From the NCBI RefSeq assembly GCF_000018885.1, contig NC_010168.1:2790001-2854000 (forward strand): DNA of 64,000 nt, in the 5' to 3' direction. The notes under the pieces were generated by a model. The model was given only the letters and a program-made list of their open reading frames with translations. It had not been told where the DNA came from and did no database searches. This document shows positions 56,408 to 64,000 of this stretch, piece after piece. Numbering within the stretch: the first letter of the stretch is position 1; each line of letters opens with the position of its first letter. The translations under genes were made by a program, and so were the position numbers. Source of the stretch: Renibacterium salmoninarum ATCC 33209 (GTDB lineage: Bacteria; Actinomycetota; Actinomycetes; Actinomycetales; Micrococcaceae).

Positions 56408-57423
56408 CCGCCGGTGGAATCACGCACGATGAGTTCACTCGGCAAACTGATCTGAGTTTGTGCTAACTCTTGGCCTTCCATCAGGGCTTTTAGCTGAGAT
56501 CCGGCGCTAACACCAAGCTGTGCGGCCGGTAATCGCACAGTCGTCAGGCTGGGATGACTCGAAGCTGAATAAGACAAGTCATCAAAGCCAGTGACAGCCA
56601 GCTTGCGGGGTACTTCCAGGTCCAGCGCCTTGGCTGCTTGAAGCACACCATAGGCGTGTGTGTCGGTACAGCACACGACGGCGGTTACGCCGGCTTTGAG
56701 CAGCTCGGGCCACGCGGCCAAAAAGGAACCAGCCGCCGCGCCCATATCGATTGTGCTAGCTGCCAAGACACCCTCGCAGATCTCGATGCCGCGTACCTGA
56801 GCCTGTTGAGAAAATGCTTCGCGGCGTAAAGCGAAAGTCAATGTTCCGGTGACCGAATCCAAATACGCAACTTTCCGGTGTCCTCGAAAATGCAAGTGCT
56901 CTGCGAGCTGAATGGCACCGGCCTCAACGTCCAAGTTGACTGTTGGCGCAGCAGTGGAAATTCCCTGCGCATCGAGTAAGACGATTGGACCCTCTACGGC
57001 TAGCTCGGCCAGGAACTGGGCACTTGGCGCATCCACTAAAAGGCCCGCCGGACGGAGCGCGAAGAGTTTGCGTACATCGTTGACATCAGGGAAATGTCCG
57101 TTATCCGTTACCGAGAGCAGGAGTTGGAAGTTCGGGCTAATTGCCTGCCGAATTCCGGTAATCACCTGCGAGTAAAACGCATTTGAGATATCAGGAGCAA
57201 CTAAGATGACGAAGTTTCCCGCACCGGTGGCCAGCGAGCTCCCCGCGCTGTCCACGATGTAGCCAAGTTCCTCAATAGCACCTTGAACCCGGCTAACGAT
57301 CTCCGCCGAAACCCGCCCTGCGGTTTTGCCGTTGACCACTAGCGACACTGTCGCGGTGGAAACCCCAGCCAAGGCAGCCACGGTTGCCGCGGTGACGGGC
57401 TTCGGTGGTTGAAGAGAAGCCAT
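56404..57423 (-). CDS. LacI-family transcriptional regulator
   Basis: A 339-aa repressor: helix-turn-helix ATVAALAGVSTATVSLVVNG, hinge, then a periplasmic-binding-like effector domain (about 65-335, with AVTGFDDLSYSASSHPSLTT). It is divergent from the nucleoside hydrolase operon, and the TTAAGC-GCTTGA palindrome in the gap is a typical LacI site. The effector is probably a nucleoside or ribose derivative; inferred. Intact. Confidence 0.92.
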   Translation of the reverse strand: MASLQPPKPVTAATVAALAGVSTATVSLVVNGKTAGRVSAEIVSRVQGAIEELGYIVDSAGSSLATGAGNFVILVAPDISNAFYSQVITGIRQAISPNFQLLLSVTDNGHFPDVNDVRKLFALRPAGLLVDAPSAQFLAELAVEGPIVLLDAQGISTAAPTVNLDVEAGAIQLAEHLHFRGHRKVAYLDSVTGTLTFALRREAFSQQAQVRGIEICEGVLAASTIDMGAAAGSFLAAWPELLKAGVTAVVCCTDTHAYGVLQAAKALDLEVPRKLAVTGFDDLSYSASSHPSLTTVRLPAAQLGVSAGSQLKALMEGQELAQTQISLPSELIVRDSTGG

Positions 57424-57453
57424 AGAGCGATGTTAGCCCGAACTTTGCATAAG

Positions 57454-57465
57454 TTAAGCGCTTGA
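57454..57465. promoter_or_regulatory. LacI-type operator
   Basis: TTAAGC-GCTTGA, a 12-bp palindrome with one mismatch and a central CG-type step, lies in the gap between the divergent regulator and hydrolase genes. Confidence 0.6.
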
Positions 57466-57527
57466 CGCGCTTCGTGCTCGAATGCGAAACTGCCAAAGGA
57501 CTACCCCAAAGAAGTGGAAAGAGCGCA

Positions 57528-58493
57528 ATGCCTGAACTGAATCTCAACCCGACCCCTCGAAAAATCATCCTGGACTGCGACCCAGGGCATGACGACGCCG
57601 TCGCCCTGCTCCTGGCGCATGGCAACCCGGAGATTGAGCTGCTCGCCGTAACCACCGTGGTGGGTAATCAAACGCTGGAAAAGGTCACCCGAAATGCGCT
57701 GTCAGTTGCCGCGATTGCCGGAATAACCGGCGTCCTTTTCGCCGCCGGAGCGGCCCGTCCACTACTGCGAGAAATCCAGGTAGCTCCTGACATCCATGGT
57801 GAATCCGGCCTCGATGGACCCGTGCTACCTGTGCCGGAAATCGAGCTGGATCCCCGGCACGCCGTCGACCTCATCATCGACACCGTGCTGGCACATGATC
57901 CCGGTACCGTCACACTGGTACCCACGGGAGGGCTAACTAATATTGCGCTCGCGGCGCGCCAAGAACCAAAAATCATTAGCCGAGTCAAAGAGGTTGTGTT
58001 GATGGGTGGCGGCTACCACGTGGGCAATTTCAGCGCCGTCGCCGAGTTCAACATTGCCATTGACCCAGAAGCTGCCCACATCGTTTTCAACGCTGGTTGG
58101 CCAGTAGTCATGGTCGGCTTAGATCTAACCCATCAAGCGCTGGCCACCCCCGAGGTTGCCACAAAAATTGCCGCGGTCGGCACCAAGCCAGCCAAATTCG
58201 TTGGTGAGCTTTTAGAGTTCTTTGGCAAGACTTACAAAGACATTCAGGGCTTCGACTCACCCCCGGTTCACGACCCTTGCGCCGTGGCCTATGTCATCGA
58301 TCCGACCATCGTAAAAACTCGGAAGGTTCCGGTGGACATTGAGCTCACCGGCACGCTCACGTTAGGCATGACGGTGGCAGACTTCCGTGCGCCCGCGCCA
58401 GCAGATTGCAAAACGTCAGTCGCCGTCGAGCTGGACCATGAAGGATTCTGGGCGCTCATCGTGGACGCGCTGGAACGAATTGGGGAAAAATGA
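57528..58493 (+). CDS. Inosine-uridine preferring nucleoside hydrolase
   Basis: A 321-aa hydrolase splitting ribonucleosides into base and ribose. IILDCDPGHDDAVALLLA is the calcium-binding DxDxxxDD motif, and SPPVHDPCAVAYV carries the catalytic His. ATG 57528 is chosen because the DCDPGHDD motif then falls at the family's usual position. It leads an operon with an MFS gene and ribokinase, so it should provide the ribose. Intact. Confidence 0.93.
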   Translation: MPELNLNPTPRKIILDCDPGHDDAVALLLAHGNPEIELLAVTTVVGNQTLEKVTRNALSVAAIAGITGVLFAAGAARPLLREIQVAPDIHGESGLDGPVLPVPEIELDPRHAVDLIIDTVLAHDPGTVTLVPTGGLTNIALAARQEPKIISRVKEVVLMGGGYHVGNFSAVAEFNIAIDPEAAHIVFNAGWPVVMVGLDLTHQALATPEVATKIAAVGTKPAKFVGELLEFFGKTYKDIQGFDSPPVHDPCAVAYVIDPTIVKTRKVPVDIELTGTLTLGMTVADFRAPAPADCKTSVAVELDHEGFWALIVDALERIGEK

Positions 58494-59901
58494 GTCTCAC
58501 GATGAACACCCGAACTCGCTCCGTTGCTACCTTGATGGTGGCGCTGCTGACCGCTTGTATCGCTTTCCAGCTCAACGCCAGCATGCTCAGCCCCGCGTTG
58601 CTGAGCATGGGCCAGGAGCTGCACACTGACCAATCAGTCATTGGGCTAACGCAAACCTCGTTCTTCAACCGCGGCTGCGGTATTTTCACTCTTTCCTGCC
58701 CCGACTGAGCGACATTGTGGGCAGACGTAAAATCCTGGTCGCGATGATGGTGCTGATGGCCTTCGGTTCCGTGGTCAGCGCTCTTGCACCAGATGTCAGC
58801 TGGCTTTTTGTCGGCCGCATCATCCAGGGCGTCAGCGGGCCGACGGTACCGCTGTGTTTGATCATGTTGCGTAGCGAAGTCAAAGACGCCAAGAGCTACG
58901 GCACCTTGCTGGGCGTCATCACGGCCGTGAACGGCGGTGTGGCCGGCGTCGATTCGTTTATTGGCGGCTTTATGGTGGAGCACTTCGGTTTCCGTAGCAT
59001 CTTCTGGCTGATGGTGGTTCTTGCCGCAGTGGCCGTGCTGCTAGTGCTGACTTTGACACCGGAATCAAAACCCGGCGCGGGCACCAGGATGGACTGGGTG
59101 GGCGTGTTCTTCATCGTGGTTGCCGTGGGCGCACTGCTGACCGCGCTCAACGAGGCGGCGAAGCTTCCTGGCGCGTTCGACGGCGGTACACTGGCGCTCG
59201 CCCTTGTGCTCTTGGTCATTGCCCTCGCTAGCTTTGCCGGATTCTGGCTAACCGAAAAACGCTCCTCACACCCGATGGTAGAAATTCAGCACCTCCGCCA
59301 GCGCGCAACGTGGGCACCGCTGCTCACCACCACACTCACCATGACCGGCATCTTCGCGATCATCAACGGAATCGTGCCCGCTTACGTCCAAGCGAGCAGC
59401 CCCGGATTTGGTGTTGGCCCAACCGAAATGCCACTGATGATCTTGACGCCGTACGCCCTGCTTGGCTGGATCGTGGGGCCCTTTAGCGGCCGACTCGCGC
59501 CACTATGGGGTTACACCAAAGTGTTGCGAATTGGCTTGATCGGCTCACTGATTGCCTTGGCCGTGATCGGAATCTTCGGCTTGAATAATCTGCCGCTGAT
59601 GATTGTTGGCACTGCTCTGCTGGGCATCGCGTATGCCGGCTGTGTAAACATTATGCTCAACGGTTTGGGCGTACTGCTCTCGCCAAGTGGAAATCCCGGA
59701 TTTTTACCTGGTATGAATGCTGGCGCGTTTAACCTCGGCGCTGGGCTGAGCTTCCTCGTGAGCCTGGCACCAGTAGGCGGCAGCGGCGCCTACCTTGCCG
59801 TCGTAACCGTTGGCATGGTGATTACCACGGTAGCGCTAGCTACCTCATTCTTGATCCCCCAACCGGCATCCGCCGAAGTACAGACCGGAGTAACTGCGTG
59901 A
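58490..59901 (+). pseudogene. MFS transporter (nucleoside/sugar operon), two +1 frameshifts
   Basis: A 12- or 14-segment MFS permease of the DHA2-like group (GRIIQGVSGPTVPLCL is motif C-like). The ATG overlaps the hydrolase stop. The frame is lost at about 58669 (TSFF then NRGC instead of TAAAVFSL, one extra A) and again at about 58695 (one extra C before LPRLSDIVGRRK). Both shifts are +1, so they do not cancel and the frame is only regained downstream of motif A. The remaining 394 residues look intact but lack the first two segments. Confidence 0.88.
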
Positions 59902-60812
59902 GCAAGAAAAAAATCCTAGTTTTTGGTTCACTCAATGCGGATCTGACCATCTATTGCGAGAAGTTACCGCAGCCTGGTGAGACCATCCACGGCTCCGATT
60001 TTGGCGTGAAACCCGGCGGTAAGATTGCCAATCAAGCAGTGGCTGCCGCTCGTCTAGGTGGGCAAGTAACTCTTATTGGCGCCGTGGGCGACGACGCCAA
60101 TGGCCGAATGCTGCAGGATTCTGTTCAGGCGGCCGGCGCGGACATCAGCCAATTGCGCACCGTAACCGAACCAACTGGGGTTGCCGTGATTTCAGTGGAT
60201 AGTCACGGCGAAAATAGCATCATTATTTCCGCAGGCGCTAATGGCACCCTGAGCCCCGCACACGTTGCCGCGGCCGACTTCTCCGGGGCCGGCGTCGTCT
60301 GCCTTTGTTTGGAAGTCTCATTGGAGACCGTTCTTGCTGCGGCTAGGGCCGGGCACGACGCCGGGGCCACCGTAATGCTCAATCTGTCCCCTTATGGTGC
60401 GGTACCGGATGAGCTGCTTGAGTTGACCGATATTTTGTTGCTCAACGCGCACGAGGCCGCCGACCTTCTGGGTGCCGACCATCAGGGCGATTGGATTGCC
60501 GCCGGTGCGCATTTCGCGGAACGTGGACTGCCTAAGGTCTTAGTAACGCTCGGCGGTGAGGGCTCGGTAGTGCTCGATTCGACGTCGGCCGAACCCGTAA
60601 CAAAAATCGATCCGCTCAAAGTCTCACCTATCGACACCACAGGTGCAGGCGATGCCTTTACCGTTGCGGTTGCTGCGCAATTGGCTTCTGGAGCCTCGCT
60701 TGTGGCTGCCGCCCGCTTTGCCTCGGTTGCTGCGGCAATCGCAACTACCCGCAAGGGCGCTCAAGCTTCCTACCCGGACGCGGCCGAGGTAGCCGCAGAA
60801 TTGAATCGCTAG
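59898..60812 (+). CDS. rbsK: Ribokinase
   Basis: A 304-aa PfkB-family kinase forming ribose 5-phosphate. FGSLNADLTIYCEKLPQPGE, the first signature GGKIANQAVAAARLGG and the second STPIDTTGAGDAFT-type block (IDTTGAGDAFTVAVAA) are present. In signature 1 the residue after GGK is Ile where most members have Gly. GTG start overlaps the MFS stop. Completes the nucleoside-to-ribose-phosphate route from the hydrolase. Intact otherwise. Confidence 0.9.
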   Translation: MSKKKILVFGSLNADLTIYCEKLPQPGETIHGSDFGVKPGGKIANQAVAAARLGGQVTLIGAVGDDANGRMLQDSVQAAGADISQLRTVTEPTGVAVISVDSHGENSIIISAGANGTLSPAHVAAADFSGAGVVCLCLEVSLETVLAAARAGHDAGATVMLNLSPYGAVPDELLELTDILLLNAHEAADLLGADHQGDWIAAGAHFAERGLPKVLVTLGGEGSVVLDSTSAEPVTKIDPLKVSPIDTTGAGDAFTVAVAAQLASGASLVAAARFASVAAAIATTRKGAQASYPDAAEVAAELNR

Positions 60813-60837
60813 CCGGAAGTGCCATCGATATTGGTGT

Positions 60838-61725
60838 TTAACCGGCGATGAGCGGAGTGTTGTCGATCAAACACACTGGACCAATTTTGGCCGCGAGTAT
60901 CGCAAGTGCTTGCCCCGTAAAGGGAGTCTCCCGGCAATTCTCACCAAGCGCGGCGAAGGTCAACGGGTCAATGACCTCAAAATAATCAAGCTCCACTAAT
61001 GGCTGGCTCCGCACCATTTCGACGACGGAGTCTAGCTCGAGCGGTTCGCGGTTCGAAGCCCGCGCGGCAAGTAAATTCAAGGCCCGGGAAAGCACCAACG
61101 AGGCTTCATGCTCGGCATCTGACAAGAAGCGATTCCGGCTAGAAAGCGCTAACCCGTCATTCGCCCGCACTGTTGGTACACCAACAATTTCCAACGGGAA
61201 ATTCAGATCCGCCACCATCCTGCGCACCAAGGCCAGTTGCTGCGCGTCTTTTTGACCAAAATAGGCTCGGTATCCGCTACGCACCGCTGGTTGCGCGGCG
61301 TGCAGCAGTTTGGCCACCACGGTCAGCGCACCATCGAAATGTCCGGGCCGTGAAGCCCCTTCGAAGACTTCACCTAGCGCACCAGCAGATACCCGAACCA
61401 TCGGTTGATCGCCTGGATACATTTCCGCTACCGACGGCGCAAAAACCAGATTGACCCCCACCGATGATAAAAGTTCAACATCGGTTTCCAGGGTCCGTGG
61501 ATAACGTTCCAAGTCGCTGGGATCCGCGAACTGCAAGGGATTGACGAAGATCGACACTGCGGTAACAGACTCTGCGGCCACCGAGGTGGCCGCCAACCGA
61601 GCGTGCCCAGCATGCAATGCACCCATAGTTGGTACCAGGCCAAAAGAAGGTTGCTCGCGCTGGGACAACAAATCCGCCGAGGCCTCACGCAACTCCGCAA
61701 TCGTGCGGACCACGGCAATACTCAC
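60838..61725 (-). CDS. panC: Pantothenate synthetase
   Basis: A 295-aa ligase joining pantoate and beta-alanine with [20 protein letters not shown] (HIGH-like motif), [36 protein letters not shown] and [10 protein letters not shown] (KMSKS-like) are the family blocks. It overlaps the DUF2520 gene by four bases. Intact. The usual neighbour panD is not present in this window. Confidence 0.97.
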   Translation of the reverse strand: MSIAVVRTIAELREASADLLSQREQPSFGLVPTMGALHAGHARLAATSVAAESVTAVSIFVNPLQFADPSDLERYPRTLETDVELLSSVGVNLVFAPSVAEMYPGDQPMVRVSAGALGEVFEGASRPGHFDGALTVVAKLLHAAQPAVRSGYRAYFGQKDAQQLALVRRMVADLNFPLEIVGVPTVRANDGLALSSRNRFLSDAEHEASLVLSRALNLLAARASNREPLELDSVVEMVRSQPLVELDYFEVIDPLTFAALGENCRETPFTGQALAILAAKIGPVCLIDNTPLIAG

Positions 61726-62678
61726 GTGCTCTCCTGTTCATCATCGGAATCTTGCGACCCTGCATCCTCAAGCTCTTCGGCCTGAGCGGAGCTGCCGGCC
61801 AATGCGTTTTGCAGCAAACCGAGTTGCTCAATACTCAGTTTTCCCCGCTCCACGGCCCGCGCCGCCGTCGTGCTTGCCATCGCTCGGTAAGCGGCCAGGA
61901 TCTCAGCTGATGACTCAGCCAGCGCGTCGATATGAGCGCGAACCGTACCTACGTCACCGCGGACCACGGGTCCGGTCAGGGCATTTTCACCTGACGCGAG
62001 CGCGTTATCCAAGGCTGCCCGAAGCAACGGCCCTAACAACCGTTCAGCTCCCACAACGCCAATGCTGCCGAGCAGCTCTGCGGATTGCGCCACTAAAGTT
62101 GCCAAGTGATTAGCTCCGTGCGCCAATGCTGCGTGATAAAGCGGCCGATCGGCTTCAGCAATTACTACTGGCTCAGCCCCCATCTCCACAACCAATGCTT
62201 GCGCGATAGGCAGCATTGCGGCATCGGCAGTCACACCAAAACTCGAATCTGGCAACCTGGCCAAATCCATGCTCAATCCGGTGAAAGTCATCGCCGGGTG
62301 AATAGCCAACGGGATCGCGCCCGCCGCGCGTATCGGCGAAAGAACGCCCACACCGAACCGTCCAGAAGTATGCGCAACAATTTGGCCAGGCTGCCAGGCA
62401 CCGACGGCGGCTAAGCCGGAAACCAATGGCTCAAGCGCATCATCTGGCACCGCGAGTAACACTAGCTCCGCGCGTTCCACCACGTCTGGGATAGTCAGCA
62501 CCGGAACCTGTGGCAGGAGCAGCTCAGCTCGTTCCTTTGACGCTTCGGAAACAGCAGAGACACCCACGACAGCGTGGCCAGCCGCACGCAACGCCGCACC
62601 AAGCACCGTGCCTACTTTGCCCGCACCGATAATTCCAATACCGAGCCGACCAGGCTTCTCTTGCGGCCCATAACTCAT
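61722..62678 (-). CDS. Rossmann-like and DUF2520 domain protein
   Basis: A 318-aa protein with an N-terminal NAD(P)-binding Rossmann domain ([18 protein letters not shown]) and a helical DUF2520 domain (about 135-285; [17 protein letters not shown]). The C-terminus is acidic and poorly conserved. It is encoded with panC in many actinobacteria (Rv3603c in M. tuberculosis) and has been suggested as a pantoate-pathway reductase. I use the start at 62678 (MSYGPQ), 11 bases after the bPH stop. Intact. Confidence 0.9.
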   Translation of the reverse strand: MSYGPQEKPGRLGIGIIGAGKVGTVLGAALRAAGHAVVGVSAVSEASKERAELLLPQVPVLTIPDVVERAELVLLAVPDDALEPLVSGLAAVGAWQPGQIVAHTSGRFGVGVLSPIRAAGAIPLAIHPAMTFTGLSMDLARLPDSSFGVTADAAMLPIAQALVVEMGAEPVVIAEADRPLYHAALAHGANHLATLVAQSAELLGSIGVVGAERLLGPLLRAALDNALASGENALTGPVVRGDVGTVRAHIDALAESSAEILAAYRAMASTTAARAVERGKLSIEQLGLLQNALAGSSAQAEELEDAGSQDSDDEQEST

Positions 62679-62689
62679 AGTGGTGGTTC

Positions 62690-64000
62690 CTATTCTTGCT
62701 CCTGCATCCAACGCTCCGGCTTAGCGATCCGTCGGGCTTTCGCTGCGCGCGCCGACTGGGCCACGAACAATTCGCGAGCTGTTGAAATATCCATGTGGTG
62801 AACCAGCGGCTTCACCGGCCCCGGCGTCGAATGCAGCACAAAGTCGGTCAATCCGAGCGCGCGCTGCAAAGGTCCTTGGTTTAGCTGCAAAGACTGCGTA
62901 CGTTCGTGCGGCACAACCTGCAAATGTCGAGAAAACACGCTGTGCCGGCACAATAATGCAGTATCGGTTGCGCGGTAGGCATTGCGCCGCAAGGCTAAAG
63001 GATCGATCCAACGCGCCCGCCCAGGCGAATGCTGAAAACCGCCAGCCGTGCCCTTTCCATTCAAAGCAGCGGTAAAGACCTCTTCAGGATTGGCAACGCC
63101 CGGATCCGAAAAGATCAGCGATAGCACCGCGAAAACTTCTGGCATCTTTCCTACCGGCAGCAGAGTGCTCCGGCTTTCGTGTTCCGAATCTCCGTAACCG
63201 GCTACGTTCACGTGCACTCGATACCAACCAAACAGGCGCCAAACCGGACCCTGGCTAATCCCGACAGCTTGGATTCGGCCCGGCGGAATTGTTTGGGAAC
63301 GAGTTTCTAACAATCCATAGTGCAACCTGATGCCGTCCGGTGAGGTGGCAATCCGGAAATTGAAGTCTTTTGAAAACCGCTGCCAATAACCACCGCCAAG
63401 ACCCAAAATCACTGGCAATAAACCAATCAATGCGCCCCACCAACCAAGGGACGCCATCACGATCAACACGACCGCGACAATCATGAGCACCACGGTCAGT
63501 TCGGAAGCCACAATTGAGCCGAGAATCCGGGGTGGCGCAATCTGAAGTACTTGCTGTTCTGGGGCCTCTTCGACCGCAGTCGGATTTTCCGGGTCTACTT
63601 TCACGCCAGCGGCCCGGGCAAGGATCGCAGCCCGCAACCGATTCGCCTCATCGAGCTTCAAGAATGAGAGCTTCATCGCGGATTTTCCAGCATCCGCGAC
63701 TTCAAACTTCAGCTCCGCCAGGCCAAGCAGTCTAGCCAATAGCGGTTGCACAACATCGATAGCTTGCACTCGGTCAATCCGCGCCTGGCGCTGCTGCCGG
63801 AAAATAAAGCCAGAGTTGATCCGCACGTGGTCATCGGTCACCTGATAGCGCGTGAAGAACCAGGAAAGCACAAAAACAGTGCCGAAAACGACGACAGCGC
63901 CGCCCACCACCAGCGCGACAACCCACCAGGGCAAACCCTCGCCGCCACCACGGCCGGAAATCCCCTGTTGGAAAAGTTGTTCGAAGAAGTTACGGCCAAA
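62690..64000 (-). CDS. PH-domain (YdbT-like) membrane protein, 5' end outside window
   Basis: At least 437 residues visible, continuing beyond base 64000. Three bPH_2 (DUF304) domains are separated by pairs of membrane segments: YQVTDDHVRINSGFIFRQQR, then FRIATSPDGIRLHYGLLETR, and last the C-terminal one with SVFSRHLQVVPHERTQSLQL. The open frame has no stop up to the edge, and the tracked TTG at 63934 is internal. Such proteins occur in pairs (YdbS/YdbT) with an unclear role, possibly in envelope stress or export. No lesion in the visible part. Confidence 0.85.
   Translation of the reverse strand, partial: FGRNFFEQLFQQGISGRGGGEGLPWWVVALVVGGAVVVFGTVFVLSWFFTRYQVTDDHVRINSGFIFRQQRQARIDRVQAIDVVQPLLARLLGLAELKFEVADAGKSAMKLSFLKLDEANRLRAAILARAAGVKVDPENPTAVEEAPEQQVLQIAPPRILGSIVASELTVVLMIVAVVLIVMASLGWWGALIGLLPVILGLGGGYWQRFSKDFNFRIATSPDGIRLHYGLLETRSQTIPPGRIQAVGISQGPVWRLFGWYRVHVNVAGYGDSEHESRSTLLPVGKMPEVFAVLSLIFSDPGVANPEEVFTAALNGKGTAGGFQHSPGRARWIDPLALRRNAYRATDTALLCRHSVFSRHLQVVPHERTQSLQLNQGPLQRALGLTDFVLHSTPGPVKPLVHHMDISTARELFVAQSARAAKARRIAKPERWMQEQE

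Noticed and set aside
1..64000. Insertion sequences, prophage, CRISPR array or a defence island
   Set aside because: I found no transposase, integrase, short regularly spaced repeats, or restriction/toxin genes. The lesions are point changes, small indels and one deletion.

Overview
The window looks like the chromosome of a high-to-moderate GC Gram-positive actinobacterium of the Arthrobacter family (Micrococcaceae). The evidence is the Lsr2, ClpC, DisA and RadA set, a FprB-type reductase, an S53 and an M4 secreted protease, a GH46 chitosanase, and the block radA-disA-(membrane protein)-mutY ... clpC-lsr2-lysS ... panC-DUF2520-bPH, whose order and orientation match the M. tuberculosis Rv3585-Rv3603c region as I remember it. 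At least ten genes carry frameshifts, in-frame stops, a deletion or a lost start. That density of decay, together with the Arthrobacter-like content, suggests Renibacterium salmoninarum, the fish pathogen known for many pseudogenes. The species is my inference and was not tested.

Layout. 1-750: 3' part of a secreted chitosanase. 895-6548: a complete fructose PTS operon (fruR-fruK-fruA-ptsI-ptsH) in which fruA has one nonsense codon and ptsI has a frameshift plus a nonsense codon. 6663-14410: an acetyltransferase, a broken MHS-type transporter, a small secreted protein, a GH35 beta-galactosidase, an SDR, a paralogous pair of small membrane proteins, a lipoprotein and an Ogt-type methyltransferase. 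14566-18615: an AurF-like diiron oxygenase (frameshifted) with its FprB-type reductase (start codon and one Fe-S cysteine lost), then an ArsR regulator and MFS exporter that share a 26-bp operator-like element. 18635-22692: a sugar or inositol ABC transporter divergent from an inositol-dehydrogenase-like gene. 22763-27753: two secreted proteases around a Cys/Met PLP enzyme. 28236-28311: tRNA-Lys(UUU). 29329-31197: a structured RNA-like leader, then a DUF47 protein and a PiT phosphate transporter, convergent with the pstSCAB operon (31253-35493).

35745-64000 alternates core genes with accessory islands. A FUSC membrane protein is separated from radA by a perfect 58-bp inverted repeat. After radA, disA and mutY comes island 1 (about 41440-50690: dihydroxyacetone kinase, TetR, DUF4436, argA, S9 peptidase, TMEM175-like channel, esterase). 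Then come clpC, lsr2, a 56-aa membrane protein and lysS. Island 2 (about 55460-60830) holds a broken hydrolase and a LacI-controlled nucleoside hydrolase/transporter/ribokinase operon. The window ends with panC, a DUF2520 protein and a PH-domain membrane protein cut by the edge. All core genes here are intact, and the clear pseudogenes of this half all lie in the two islands.

Working together: loss of both Enzyme I and the fructose EII should shut down PTS uptake and deprive DhaM of its phosphoryl donor, and dhaK itself is also broken. What remains intact is secreted proteolysis, ABC sugar uptake, double phosphate uptake and housekeeping, which fits a lineage moving from free living towards a host-bound, protein-based diet. 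The best candidates for something not yet described are the 86-nt four-way-junction element ahead of the DUF47-PiT genes and the 58-bp palindrome in front of radA.
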